64,000 nucleotides of DNA from Puccinia triticina (taxonomy: Eukaryota > Basidiomycota > Pucciniomycetes > Pucciniales > Pucciniaceae), in the NCBI RefSeq assembly GCF_026914185.1, contig NC_070564.1, positions 7,502,001 through 7,566,000 of the forward strand. Reading direction: 5' to 3'. How positions within the stretch are numbered: position 1 is the stretch's first letter; every line of letters starts with the position of its first letter. The notes beneath the pieces are model-generated. The model saw only the letters and a program-made list of their open reading frames with translations. It did not search any database and was not told where the DNA came from. Shown piece by piece: positions 20,519 through 31,216 of the stretch. Both the position numbers and the translations under genes were made by a program.

Positions 20519-22448
20519 CTAAGCATTTAAAGACTTGCCAGATCCAGAGCCGGAGCCAGAGCCAGAACCACCGGCGCCTCGTTTAGCCTCATATTTGAGC
20601 TGCTTGGCCGTCTTCGGCTTGGGACACTTCGAACTGAGATGTCCTTCTTTACCGCAATTGTAGCATGAACAAGAGCCGCCGTCCTTCGAGCCGGATCCAC
20701 TGGTACATTTGGAATTCGACGAGTCTGCCGCGTCAGCTGGTCGTTTATTGTTACAAGAACCAGAGGCGATGGAGTTTGCAGTGCGGAGGCGGTAAGTCTG
20801 GTCTTCTTCTAAGGCAGTGATGACGATCTGGTCAAAACTGAGAGGGGTGTGAGAAACACCAGATGACAGCTGTGAGCTAAGGAGGCCTTAATGGGAGGCC
20901 GACGGGACACGAAGGAAGAGGAGAGAAACGACTAAGCACCTGAGAAACACCAGATGACAGCTGTGAGCTAAGGAGGCCTTAATGGGAGGCCGACGGGACA
21001 CGAAGGAAGAGGAGAGAAACGACTAAGCACCTATTGAGGTGCGAGGAGATGATCGACAAGATGAGTGAGTTCATTGCATGATGAGCAAAACAGCAAAGAG
21101 AGAGAAAACAGAAAGGGAAGAGAAACTAAACCTGAGAAACACCAGATGACAGCTGTGAGCTAAGGAGGCCTTAATGGGAGGCCGACGGGACACGAAGGAA
21201 GAGGAGAGAAACGACTAAGCACCTATTGAGGTGCGAGGAGATGATCGACAAGATGAGTGAAGAAAAAGAAGAAGAAGAGAAGCGGAAATACAACGGGAGC
21301 TAATCTAGATACAGCGACTGAAACCTAAACCTAAGCTACTCATGAACAACGTTGTGACCGATTCTTGCCCTCCTCACCCGCCTTGCCGCAGCATCCACCT
21401 AACCCCTTTCTGGCCTTGAACACTACAGGGTGCCGCGTCGTCGTTCAGCGGCCACGAGACCCTTGACTTTGTCCTTGAGTCCACGATTTAATCGAGCAAC
21501 GAATCCAGAGCTGGCCTCATAGTGAAAACCGTAATTTTTCGCCTTATGTTGCCATTCGCGGAAACGCTGGAAAAAAGATTGAGCGGTCTCATTCGGTTGT
21601 TGGTAAAGCTTGTTGTAATCGTCCAGAATGGAATCTTTTGAGACGCAAAGAGGGTTCAAGTCGAGAAGCCAAGAGCAGAAGGAACGCCAATTTCCGGGGC
21701 GATTTCCTGAGTTGATAGCGTCCTCATAATCCAAGAATGCCTTATGTTCAAGAAGGCAAAAACCGACCAAGTGCCAAACGTCAGGATGAGCTTGCCGGGA
21801 ATCCAAAACGGCCGCAAGGGTACCCAACCAGCGCTTAACATTGACCTCAACAGACCCATTATACCGAGGGCAGTTGGTGAACGACCAGTCCTTAAAGACT
21901 CGGCCAACATTGGTCTCGTAAAGGCCGAGGCTGGTGACACCCTCAAGTGCAGCTTGTCAAACAGCCGAATCATGGAGGCGGGTAAGAGTTGAGGTGTCAA
22001 GGTTGTCCGTAATTCGTGGCGCAGGGAGGGTGAGAGGAGGAATATTGGGGGGAAGGGATACCGTCGCAGAAGGGCCGGCCACCGCAAGGCCGGAGATGCC
22101 AGAGAGTCCTAATTCGTTGGGAGTCTGCCGAGCCTTCCCCTTGACAGTGCCATCAGAGTGTGTCATCGTGACATCCCCATCCTCCGAAGCATCCGTATTG
22201 CTAGCACCGCAACCCGGTGACTGCAAAGTGTCGCGGAAATCGTCTCCGGAATCCTCAGGGTTAGAAGCTTGAGGTAACCAAAATCGAGGATGCTCGGCCA
22301 ACCATAATCGTTGTTCCGAAGTCATCGCTTCCAACTCCGCTGGTGTATATTCAGAACCGTCGGCCGGAGCGGCAGGAGCAACGCGGCTGGTACGTCCACC
22401 ACGATTGACATTAACGCCGCTTAACACTGGGGATCTAGGGATGGCCAT
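20519..22448 (-). pseudogene. Gypsy A Gag, broken by a stop and a solo LTR
   Basis: The ATG is at 22446-22448 and the stop at 20519-20521. The N-terminal part is proline- and acid-rich. The middle contains a capsid-like region, including Y-N-G-S-V-E-V-N-V-K-R-W-L and F-Q-R-F-R-E-W, typical of Gypsy retrotransposon gag. A CCHC zinc knuckle C-Y-N-C-x4-H-x4-C lies at 20624-20665, followed by a Gly-Ser tail. One TGA at 21957-21959 interrupts an otherwise continuous frame, and a 578-bp insertion (20850-21427) separates capsid from knuckle. Removing the insertion and one copy of its 5-bp duplication returns the two sides to the same frame, so the insertion is the only other lesion. Confidence 0.85.
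20850..21427 (-). mobile_element. Solo LTR inserted in Gypsy A gag
   Basis: On the minus strand this insert begins TGTAGTG and ends TTTCTCA, with no coding content. It is flanked by the 5-bp duplication CACCC (complements of 21428-21432 and 20845-20849). It includes a unit starting TGAGAAACACCAGATGACAG three times, at 20850, 20941 and 21133; the latter two copies extend over about 128 bp. TG...CA ends plus a 5-bp duplication fit a solo LTR left by recombination between two LTRs. No related full element is present in the window. Confidence 0.75.
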
Positions 22449-22868
22449 TTTCAATGATCTAACTTCAAACAAAAAGTCACAATGATCAGCGTCGATCCTT
22501 TGTCTTTCTTGCTAATAATAGAAGCAATCGTGAATCCACTGAACCCGCCCAGAGGGTTATTGTCGGGAAAACAGCACGCCTTAGTATCAAAAAATACTCA
22601 CCAAAAAGCTGGAATAACCAAACAAAGATATACGTAAGACAGTCGAGTGCCGTAAGGATCAAACTTAGGGATAAATGAGTTTATCAAAGATAGTAGATCG
22701 TAGCGGGCAGGAGGACTAATCTAATTGACGGGAGGAAAAAACCAGTTTTTCTCGTAACTCAAAAGGAAATCGAAGAAGGTAATCTAAGATAGTATCGAGT
22801 ATTTGTCGGTGAGAGCAAGGATTATAAGAAGGTTTTGAAAGGCTGAAAAAATAGCAACTCGCTACCAC

Positions 22869-23199
22869 TGTGGCGGGCGGGGCACAGGTATATGGGCTCA
22901 GTGGAAAAGGGGCTTAAGACGCTTTGTAGCTGAAAGTATGTAGATGAGAAATAGGATGATTTTCAAAGGAAGAGGTAGAAAGTCCTCATATTTATAGTAA
23001 AAGTATGTACAAGAACGTTGCGCGCATGACAGAGAGAAAGTATGAAACATCAGGGAAAGTATAGGAACGTGGCTGAAACCCGGACCAGGCTGGGCTGGGC
23101 CATAGTTATCATAACCAAGGTGAGCTAAGGGGCCTGGCTAAGCCAGGCCAACCAGCCGCTAAGTAGCGGTCGGGTTACCAAGTTAGCCCGACGGCTACA
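22869..23199 (-). repeat. 5' LTR of Gypsy A, close to the glutamyl-tRNA synthetase start
   Basis: A 331-bp repeat that looks identical to 16445-16775. It acts as promoter for the minus-strand element, and its outer edge lies 318 bp upstream of the ATG of the divergent host gene at 23518. Its influence on that gene is possible but not shown by sequence. Confidence 0.93.
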
Positions 23200-23203
23200 C
23201 ATG

Positions 23204-23517
23204 ACCTGTTGTGATGGAAGCGCACACAGTCTTGCAATTGCATATCAAGAGAGAGAGAGAACTATATATAGTGATCTATGTACAAGCATATCTGCGCCGT
23301 AGTCGATTATCTATAGGACTATGTGTATAAGCATACTCATGTCCAAACAAAATTCACACCGTTCAATTCGAAACTCGCACAGCTGCTACGGCGGGTCGAT
23401 CGGAGATCAAAACTTTCCTGGGAAAGGGCTGTCGAGAGCCAACCTCAACCAAGTTGAAAGCGCAAAACAACCTAGGAAGCAAGAGATAACGACGAGGAGC
23501 CAAAGAGCAATCAAAAG
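23204..23517 (+). promoter_or_regulatory. Short upstream region of the glutamyl-tRNA synthetase gene
   Basis: Only about 310 bp separate the Gypsy target site from the start codon. The region has a GA-repeat run followed by a TATA-like AACTATATATAGTG near 23261-23274 and a purine-rich leader with AAAAGATGG at the start. The promoter must lie here or extend into the transposon. The assignment is by position and composition only. Confidence 0.4.
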
Positions 23518-26500
23518 ATGGATTCCGAACAGAAGGATACCTTGACCCTCAAGATTTACCTGCGACCTACCACTGCTCTTCCGCCACCAGCGTTTGGTCC
23601 ATTAGGGTTGGGGTTCTACTTGCTCGACCAGCATCCAAGCGTCAGCAATCTGACGATCGAATACGAGGACGGCCTGACCGGCCCTGGGAAGGACAAGAGC
23701 TGCAGTGTCCTCTCCAGCTCAGATGGATCCACTCGGGCCACCGACTCACTCGATTCTCTCAGGTTGCTGGCCAAGACGTTTACTGCTTCGCCGACTGAAC
23801 CAAATACTAACCAGCAACCGGAGGAGACCGATCGGATATTCAAGATATTAGGGCCTTCTTTCGACCCAGTACAAGCAAAAGACATGAATACCCTCACCAC
23901 CATCGCCAACAAAATCGACCACCATCTAACTCTCCGTACATTCTTAGTCGGTTACTCTCTATCGGAGACAGATTGGTGTCTCTGGGGATTGATCAAATCA
24001 TCTAGCACGTTCAATGCACTTCTGAAAAGATCCCAACATCCGCATCTCTCGAGATGGTTCAATTTTATTGACTGTTTACCATCCAGTAAATTAGCAATCA
24101 CTTCCCTACAAGATCAGATCAAGAATTCGGTCAAGGGCCGCTCCAAGGCTGGTGTTGCTTCCGTCAACTTCGACGGAGGCCTACCCGGTGCTGTCAAGGG
24201 GCAAGTCGTAACCAGATTTCCACCTGAACCCTCGGGTTATCTTCACATCGGACACTGTAAAGCCGCCATTCTGAACCAACATTATGCTAAGATCTACGAT
24301 GGGAAATTCTTGGTAAGGTTTGATGATACCAACCCAAGTAAGGAGAAGGTCAGGCATTACTCCAGACCTGATATATATACTTCTGGACTCTCGGATAGAA
24401 TCTGAAGTACGTTACTTTTTTATCACCTGGTTTCGGGTCTCCAGGAAGAATTTCAAGATGCGATTTTGGAAGATCTAGGATTATTGGGAGTGAAAGGGGA
24501 TCGGATGTCATATACCTCAGACTATTTCGATCACTTGTGCGGCTATGCAACCGAGATGATTTCAAAAGGAAAAGCCTACTGTGATGACACCGAGCAAGAA
24601 GTGGTAAGTTCTGAATTTTCGCTTAAATTGGCACCTTGATGACGTTGTAGCTGGACCTTTTGATGACTTGATTAACCCGGTTTCGTGTTTTCTTTCTCTC
24701 CTATTATGCCGGCCCCCAAATTATTGTAGATGAAAAATCAGCGAATGGCCCGCCAGCCATCTCAACGGCGTGATTCAACCACCGAGGAAAATCTCTCGCG
24801 ATTTGAAGAGATGAAACTAGGTACCCCTGAGGGTTTAAGATGGTGCTTACGTGCCAAGATCAGATATGATGACTTGAACGGAACATTGAGGGATCCAGTT
24901 ATCTATCGATGCAACATTCTTCCTCATCACCGGACTGGGTTCGTCTAACTTTTAACTCTGCATTTTCTAGTCATACTTGAAATTTTCCCATTGCGATCAG
25001 AAAAGTCTAACACACCATGGCTCATGGACTCTATCAGTGAGAAATGGAAGATCTATCCCACCTATGACTTTGCCTGTCCGATTGTCGATTCCATTGAAGG
25101 GGTTACTCATGCCCTGAGAACTAATGAGTACCGGGATCGAAATCCACAGTATTGGTGGATGCAGGAAGCCTTAGGACTAAGACGGGTTGACATAAAAGAC
25201 TTTGCGTGAGCTATGATTGTTCCCAGATTAACTCATTTCTAAAAAAGACTATCTCATCCCTTTTCTCATTTCTTTTCTAGTCGAGTCAACTTTGTCTACA
25301 CTCTCCTTTCAAAGCGTAAATTGAAGTGGTTTGTGGAAACCGGTCGAGTGAGAGGATGGGACGATCCCCGTTTTGCAACTGTTCGAGGTAATCAACCGCC
25401 AAAACTCCTTCCATGTCTATAATGTTGATACTTGTACAAATGGTAGGTATTCGCCGACGAGGAATGACAATCCAAGCAATGAGAGATTTCATGATTGGGC
25501 AAGGTGATTCTCAACAGCAAGTCAACATGGAATGGGATGTTCTATGGAGTATCAACAAGCGAATCATCGATCCAATCGTTCCTCGACATTTCGCGATTTC
25601 CAACACCAACAAGTGCGTGTCTTGTACTCTTTGTTTATCTTAAATTCTAGTCATTCAATTTCCTTCCCATCTTTTCCATTTCATTCAGGGTCAGTGCCAT
25701 CATCAAGGGTGGCCAGGGTGTGGCTTATGTCGAAAGTGTACCAACCCACAAGAAGCACCCCGAAGTTGGATCCAAGAGGGTTACTTACAGTCCCACAATC
25801 TATATCGAACAAAGTGATGCTTCATCATTTGATGCTGACGAAGAGGTCGGCATTCCCCAAAGGTTGACTTTAATTTGCAACCCCGCTCAAAAAGTTTGCT
25901 CTAATGCTCTATAGATTACGTTAATGGATTGGGGGAATGCGATTGTCAAAGTCAAATCAACTGGACCTGATGGATTAGTTTCTGGGCTGGAATTAGAATT
26001 GCATTTGGCGGGAGATTTCAAAAAAACGAAGAAAAAAGTACATTGGTTGACGACTGACGAAGCCGGTTCGACCCCATCTGGCGCGGGCTTACAAAACGTA
26101 GTCTTACTAGATTATGATTATTTGATTACGAAGAGAAAAATAGATGATGATGATGAGATCGATGACTTCATCACTCCGGTAAGCGAGTTCAGAGAGGACG
26201 CCATCGCCGATGGAAACATGAAAACGATGAAGAAAGGCGATATCTTGCAATTTGAACGGAAGGGTTATTACATCGTTGGTCAGTTTATACAACTTGAATT
26301 TTCCTGTATACGAGTTGCCTAGGTGCAATAATTATCGCGAGCTTAATGACATGAACAATGTTGGTATCTTTTTTTTTCTTTCTTTTTTTTCGTCGGTGAT
26401 AGATAAGCCAATTGGTGAAGATACAACATTAGCGTCCGGAAGTGGGAAGGATTGGATCGAACTCATCAAAATTCCGGATGGACGAGCTGCGGGTATTGCC

Positions 26501-26826
26501 AGCAAAGCCGCACCACCAGCCACCGCCCCTTCGAAAACCAACAAAAAAGTCGCCATCAAATCGGAAGCTATAACAGGAGACTCGAAGAATAAAATGGTAC
26601 GATGATCCCTCATTTGTCTCGACTTTTTTGCTGTGAAGACCAAGCAGCCATGCCAGCGTAAACTCCGCTATCTTATTCAAGTCCTCCCCCTTTGTGTTCA
26701 ACATTGCTGATGTACCATCAATTGTTTCAATAGTTTAAGGTTGAGCCTGTCTACGGAAACGACGAGAATGACCAGCCTCCAGTGACAACAAAGATGTATA
26801 AAGTCGATAACATTTATCTCAGTTGA
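23518..26826 (+). CDS. GUS1: Cytosolic glutamate-tRNA ligase (GluRS), 10 exons
   Basis: Charges tRNA-Glu with glutamate for cytosolic translation. Exons by eye: 23518-24348, 24445-24603, 24730-24938, 25038-25205, 25281-25387, 25447-25612, 25689-25845, 25915-26278, 26403-26596, 26734-26826. Every intron is GT-AG (59-126 bp, the last 137), and the spliced frame is 2448 bp, giving 815 aa. Residues 1 to about 205 form a GST-like N-terminal domain. The class I signature [14 protein letters not shown] spans 233-246, [19 protein letters not shown] bridges exons 3 and 4, and the KMSKS counterpart L-S-K-R-K-L is at about 465-470. A beta-rich anticodon-binding region follows, then a lysine/alanine linker and a short tail. 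The eukaryotic/archaeal GluRS type is clear. The symbol follows the yeast gene. Intact and the best-supported host gene here. Confidence 0.95.
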
Positions 26827-27118
26827 TCAAAACGGGTGATCACATGATTCATGAATAACCCGCCTTGCAAAAATTATGACGCTGAAGTATTGAAAAGAAT
26901 TGCATTCCCAGAAAATAGTATGATTTGGGGGTCTGCATCTTGTACGACTCAAATTTGCAACAGTCCCACAGAGGAAATTCTAAATGACATTTCAAAACTT
27001 TGAAATTCACTAGCATCACGTCATGTAATGCCCGCGGTATTCTCCAAATTTAATTGAAGGGTCATTTATGCAAAATTGAGTGGGGGATGGGCAGAAATGA
27101 ATCCTACTCAGGTAGATA
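26827..27118. other. 3' flank of the GluRS gene
   Basis: AT-rich sequence after the stop codon with no open frame of note, ending at the CACC-ended miniature element. It probably holds the 3' UTR and polyadenylation site. No clear terminator signal was identified. Confidence 0.5.
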
Positions 27119-27519
27119 CACCACATGCAAAATTGGTTCATGAAAGTGGGACAGGTTAAAGTCCTGTATAAAGTGTGTGACATGGAGAACCTGTCATTGT
27201 ACAGGTATCCCTTTCATCAACGATGCATCTATATTTACGCTATAGTTAGCGTATAATGATGGAACTCAGACGATGATATCGGGGAAAACTATGATGGTAA
27301 TGGTGATGAACTTGCTCGACTGAGCCTCTGGCGGAGGAGACGTAGTCTTCTCCGCAGCAGAGAGCCGCAGCCGAGTAACCCTGTGACCCAAGTCACAACA
27401 GCCCCCCCTCGGCAAGGCTCTAAGAAACCTACCACCAAGAAAAGGCTGTGTCTACATACAAGCTGAGAAAGAGAATAGACTTAAAAAAAAATGAAAGATG
27501 AAAAAATAGAAATGAAAAA

Positions 27520-29004
27520 CTAGAAATCTTCATCATAACAATCAAAGCTTCCGCCATCATCAAACTCTTCACAACCAGCCTCATAATTTTCAAACTCAGT
27601 GTTACCATAATCATTGAAATCTGGATGGTCATTATCTATGTAGTTGTTCTCGGAGTTGTAGCTGTCATTGAAATTGTTGTTTTCAGAGTCATAGTTGTTG
27701 TTGACTGAGGTGGATTGATCAGAGTAGTTGGGATAGTGATGTTCAGATAGTCGGGATGAGGAATGTTGAGGAGATAAGGAAGATTCATGAGAGGCTGGGG
27801 AGATATTGTTGAGGCTGTGAGTGTGCAGGTAGGAATTACGCCAGCGGGTTTCTTGCAGGTGTTGTTTGTTCAGGTGGACATTGTTTGGATGTTGATTGCG
27901 CAGATTGAAAGCGTGCCGGCGGTTATTGTGTCGGCGGGGATCCTGTGGTTGAAAACGCTGATTCCGGTTAAATATCGGCCTCGGAGCTTCGTCTTCAGAG
28001 GCGCTGTCATCATCGCGCAAATCATTGATTGGAGTCAGACAAAAGGATCTGTAGGGTGTACGTTGTTGAGGTGTTCTTGATAGCAAAACTTCATTTTCGT
28101 GGTCAGAGAATCGCTCCTCGGGCCGTCTCAAAACGAAGGGAGTCCGAAGCGATGGAACGAACGGACGTCTAGGAGTCATGACGGGGTCCAGCGGCGGCGC
28201 AGGTGTTAGGATCGGTCGAAAGAAAGCGGTATTGTCGGATGAAGCATGTACCGTTTGAGTTGTCAGAATAGAACCAATAACGGAGTTAGATTGGTGGCCA
28301 TCTTTGCTTTCGTTGCTGTGAGAATGCGGTGGATCCACTTCGAGCTCAATGGGTGCCGCAGGTGTTGAGATAGGATAACAGCATTCAGGACCTAGTTCAA
28401 CCTCTAACTTGGGCTGATCATCCAAATCTGGCTGGTCTTGCAACTCTGATGACAGCTCAGAATCAATCAAAACATCAACATCTCCGGCTATCGAGCTCTT
28501 GTCACAGTCACTGACAACGCTTGCATCTTGCATCTCCTCCAGCAATCGATGGTCTTCTTCGCGAGGATCATTAACCGTTTGATGCCGATAACTCGATTGC
28601 AGACTAAGACTCCGCGCAACAGTTTGGGGTTTGAGTGGTCCGTGTCGACCTTGAATACAGACTGGCCGATGACTCGCTGAACACTGCGCCGTGCTTGCAT
28701 TTGGAGTGCTATTGAATTTGAAACAATTTGTCGAAGGGACGGACGGTGGGGTCTGACGAGTACTTTGAGACCTCTGAGAATGTGTTTTTGGGTGCCCTTC
28801 TTTCCATGTCCGGGAACGAAGAGTCGGTCGCTTCCAGGATGACTGTTGATGAAAACCACCGTGCAAATTCTGGGGAAATCCAATCTGATTGAATGTCGGA
28901 GTGGGCCCGCAGGGGATCGGAGCTGAGAAATTTCCAAGAACGGCTTTCAAGTCCGCCAGGAATAGACGAATTTGACCATGAGCACCGTACAGGTGGGGAT
29001 CCAT
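27520..29004 (-). CDS. Unknown protein of the small LTR retrotransposon
   Basis: A 494-aa frame from the ATG at 29002-29004, about 190 bp after the upstream LTR, intact to the stop. The N-terminal 60 residues (starting MDPHLYGAHGQIRLFLADLK) look structured. The middle is rich in Ser, Pro, Thr and acidic residues, with a short cysteine-containing patch. The last 170 residues are Asn-, His- and Tyr-rich, ending in an acidic tail with E-F-D-D-G-G and C-Y-D-E-D-F. No protease, RT, zinc knuckle or other motif was recognised. A structural (Gag-like) protein fits its position, but that is inference. An intact 1.5-kb ORF in such a small element suggests selection or recent origin. Confidence 0.6.
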   Translation of the reverse strand: MDPHLYGAHGQIRLFLADLKAVLGNFSAPIPCGPTPTFNQIGFPQNLHGGFHQQSSWKRPTLRSRTWKEGHPKTHSQRSQSTRQTPPSVPSTNCFKFNSTPNASTAQCSASHRPVCIQGRHGPLKPQTVARSLSLQSSYRHQTVNDPREEDHRLLEEMQDASVVSDCDKSSIAGDVDVLIDSELSSELQDQPDLDDQPKLEVELGPECCYPISTPAAPIELEVDPPHSHSNESKDGHQSNSVIGSILTTQTVHASSDNTAFFRPILTPAPPLDPVMTPRRPFVPSLRTPFVLRRPEERFSDHENEVLLSRTPQQRTPYRSFCLTPINDLRDDDSASEDEAPRPIFNRNQRFQPQDPRRHNNRRHAFNLRNQHPNNVHLNKQHLQETRWRNSYLHTHSLNNISPASHESSLSPQHSSSRLSEHHYPNYSDQSTSVNNNYDSENNNFNDSYNSENNYIDNDHPDFNDYGNTEFENYEAGCEEFDDGGSFDCYDEDF

Positions 29005-29263
29005 TCAGACGTTGAGAAAATATTTGAAGAGATTGAACGTAGAGGTGAATAATTAAGAGAATTAAAAAAAATCTGGTATGTTGCTTCAGGTTGGGAAAGA
29101 GGAGGATCAAAAGCCGGTATTCTGCGTCGGTATAAATTTTTTCTTCAGCAAATAAACTGGAATAACAGGAGCGAGACACCTTAAGGGCTCATAACCTGAT
29201 GGAACTCAGACGATGATATCGGGGAAAACTATGATGGTAATGGTGATGAGCTTGCTTGACTGA

Positions 29264-30231
29264 GGCCCCAATTATAAACGAAATTTCGAGTTTTATTTTG
29301 AAAGTATTCAAAGAGAATTTTGAAACAGAAATGAAATCAAAATGAAAGATTTTTGATTTCAAAATCCTCTCCGAAAAACTTCAAACAACAGGGTGCACAT
29401 ATAAACAATTGTGCATCCCTGAGCAAGTAGCCTGCCGGAGTGGGCAGGCAGGGGCGATATGTCTGTGACATGGGCAAGCTGGATAGAATACAGCTTGCCT
29501 GTTCAGGGTGACATGTCCCGCGCGGCCGGCTCCATGGACGTTCGGATCATCTGCGGCAAGATTGTAGCCGTATTGACGTGCGTTTTGTCCTGTGGTCCCG
29601 CCGCCAAGGGCAGGATCATATTGCCCCTGGTGGTCCCGGGCTGTCTGGAGGTGTTCGTAAGGGTAGGCCATCTGTTTCGGACTGGACATGGCCATGGCCG
29701 CCCAGCCGAGCGGACTGGATCGGCTGGGCTGCGCCCTAGTGCTTGTTTGGCCCGACGAGCACTAGGATGCCCGCCATCCAGCTCGCCGCGAAGGAAGGCG
29801 ACGAGCTGGATGGAGCGAGGAGCCAAGTCCGCTAGGACTTGGCCTATGTACATGGCCATGTACATAGGCCATTTCTCTGTGAGTGCAATCGTGCAATCTG
29901 CTATATTGCACGATTGCGGAAGCAGTTTTTTTCATGTGCCAGCCGACCCCCGCCCGGCGAACTCCGCCGACCCAATACAGCCATTCAATGGGGGGGGGGG
30001 GGGGGTCTGAGGCACCAGTGGCCTGGCAACCATACAGGCATACTGCCTGTTCAAAATTTTGATTCCTCGAATTTTGAGATTCTGGAATCTCAAACACCCC
30101 TCCCGGGTGTGTTTGAAGAGTTTTGGGATTATTTTGAAATGAAAAGAACTCAAAACAAAGTTGGTTTTGATTTCAAAACAATTTCAAAATAATCTCAAAA
30201 TAATCTCAAATTTGCGTTTATAATTGGGGCC
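29264..30231. mobile_element. 968-bp TIR element with GGCCCCAATTATAAACG ends, inside an LTR
   Basis: The terminal inverted repeats GGCCCCAATTATAAACG (29264-29280) and its exact complement (30215-30231) are flanked by TGA on both sides (29261-29263 and 30232-30234). The 27257-27400 LTR shows the empty site. The subterminal sequence is rich in TTCAAAAT/ATTTTGAAAT motifs on both strands. The centre (29440-29900) is GC-richer and contains a mirrored GGCCTATGTACATGGCCATG segment. There is no transposase. The minus- and plus-strand frames in its centre overlap each other and are not credible genes. It is a non-autonomous DNA transposon; a 3-bp duplication is compatible with Harbinger. Confidence 0.85.
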
Positions 30232-30316
30232 TGAGCCTCTGGCGGAGGAGACGTAGTCTTCTCCGCAGCAGAGAGCCGCAGCCGAGTAACCCTGTGACCC
30301 AAGTCACAACATATAA

Positions 30317-30988
30317 TACCCTAAATTAGCGGGTTTTTAACGCCGCTACGCTAAAATAAATTGTAGCGTTGGTGGTATTACAGTTACAGCTAACTTTTAA
30401 TTCAGAAGAAAATCATAGATTTTAATCGCTAGAAAGTAGCGGTTTTTAGCGTCTGATTGCTACACTTCAGCTATATTTAGCAACTCTGTGCTAATATAGC
30501 AATATATTAGCGTTCCTTATTGCTACACTAATTTAACAAATAATTAGCGGTAATTATTGAATAATTAGCGGTAATTATTGAATAATTAGCGGTATTTATC
30601 TAATCTGGGAAAAAACTAGACCTCTAGCTCCAGAATCTATAAGCTATTGATGCCCTAATGTTAGGGCTAAGATAAAGATTTAGCAGGATGTGCATTAGCC
30701 CCACTATTGATGCGCTAATTACTGCGCTAATTTGCTCTAATTTGAATGCTTAGCGTTTATCCCGCTAAACTGGCATGTAGCAATGTTTTAGCGGGTGTAG
30801 CGGCTTTGGCGCTAAAATACAGCTATTTTTAGCGTTAGCGCCTTCAAAAAGCTAAACTACACGGCACAGGGAACTAGTGTAGCAAGGGTGTCGCTACGCT
30901 ATGCGCTATATGTAGCGCTGGACCGTTACTGCTCTCACTAACTGCCCAGATTGTTAGCGGCAAGCGCTACACTACTTTTTTAGCGGCC
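30317..30988. repeat. TTAGCG / CGCTAA word island (body of a miniature element)
   Basis: Nearly every 15-25 bp carries TTAGCG, TAGCGG, CGCTAC or their complements, in an otherwise AT-rich stretch. No open frame is present. The words occur in both orientations, so the strand can form many small hairpins. It forms the bulk of the CAACRATG element. Confidence 0.78.
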
Positions 30989-30991
30989 TAA

Positions 30992-31060
30992 GAGCAACCA
31001 CATCGGTCGCGGTTTTAGCTCGGATTAGCGTAACTAATCCGACCCCTCAACCGCATCGGG
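30992..31060. promoter_or_regulatory. Left terminal and subterminal repeats of Harbinger
   Basis: The terminal GAGCAACCACATCGGT is followed near 31047 by the variant CAACCGCATCGGGT. Three related copies (near 40430, 40490 and 40553) lie at the right end in opposite orientation. Such repeats are usual binding sites for the Myb-like and transposase proteins. Confidence 0.6.
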
Positions 31061-31216
31061 TCAGATTAGTCTTGGAGTAACTACTCCCGGGAGTAGGAAA
31101 AGGAGTAGCGAGATGTAACTTTGCTCCCCGCTAATCCTGGGAGTAGAGCCACCCACAAACACTCGGCACAACCCTGGAGTAACTCATCCTACACCACACA
31201 CTTCGTCACCTCCAAC

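Larger units (their letters stand above)
16445..23199 (-). mobile_element. Gypsy retrotransposon A, full length
   Basis: Two 331-bp LTRs (16445-16775 and 22869-23199) begin TGTGG and end CTACA. I found no difference between them by eye. A CATG duplication flanks the element (16441-16444 and 23200-23203). On the minus strand TGGTAGCGAGTTGC follows the 5' LTR as a primer-binding site, and a G-rich purine tract precedes the 3' LTR. Gag lies at 20519-22448 and pol at 16794-20507, in the order protease, RT, RNase H, integrase. Pol is intact. Gag is broken by a solo LTR and one stop. Identical LTRs imply a very recent insertion. Confidence 0.93.
27257..30311 (-). mobile_element. Small LTR retrotransposon with 144-bp LTRs and one unknown ORF
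   Basis: Direct repeats at 27257-27400 (144 bp) and 29197-30311 (the same LTR swollen by a 968-bp insertion) are TGATGG...CAACA. The whole is flanked by TATAA on both sides (27252-27256 and 30312-30316). A minus-strand purine tract GAGGGGGGGC next to 27400 gives the orientation. The 1.8-kb interior has a single ORF at 27520-29004 and no pol, so this is a gag-only or TRIM-like non-autonomous element. It sits in the CAACRATG miniature element. Confidence 0.85.

Noticed and set aside
29459..30010. 183-codon plus-strand frame with overlapping minus frames
   Set aside because: Lies inside the 968-bp TIR element in a palindromic GC-rich core, with no domain and long frames on both strands as expected from composition.
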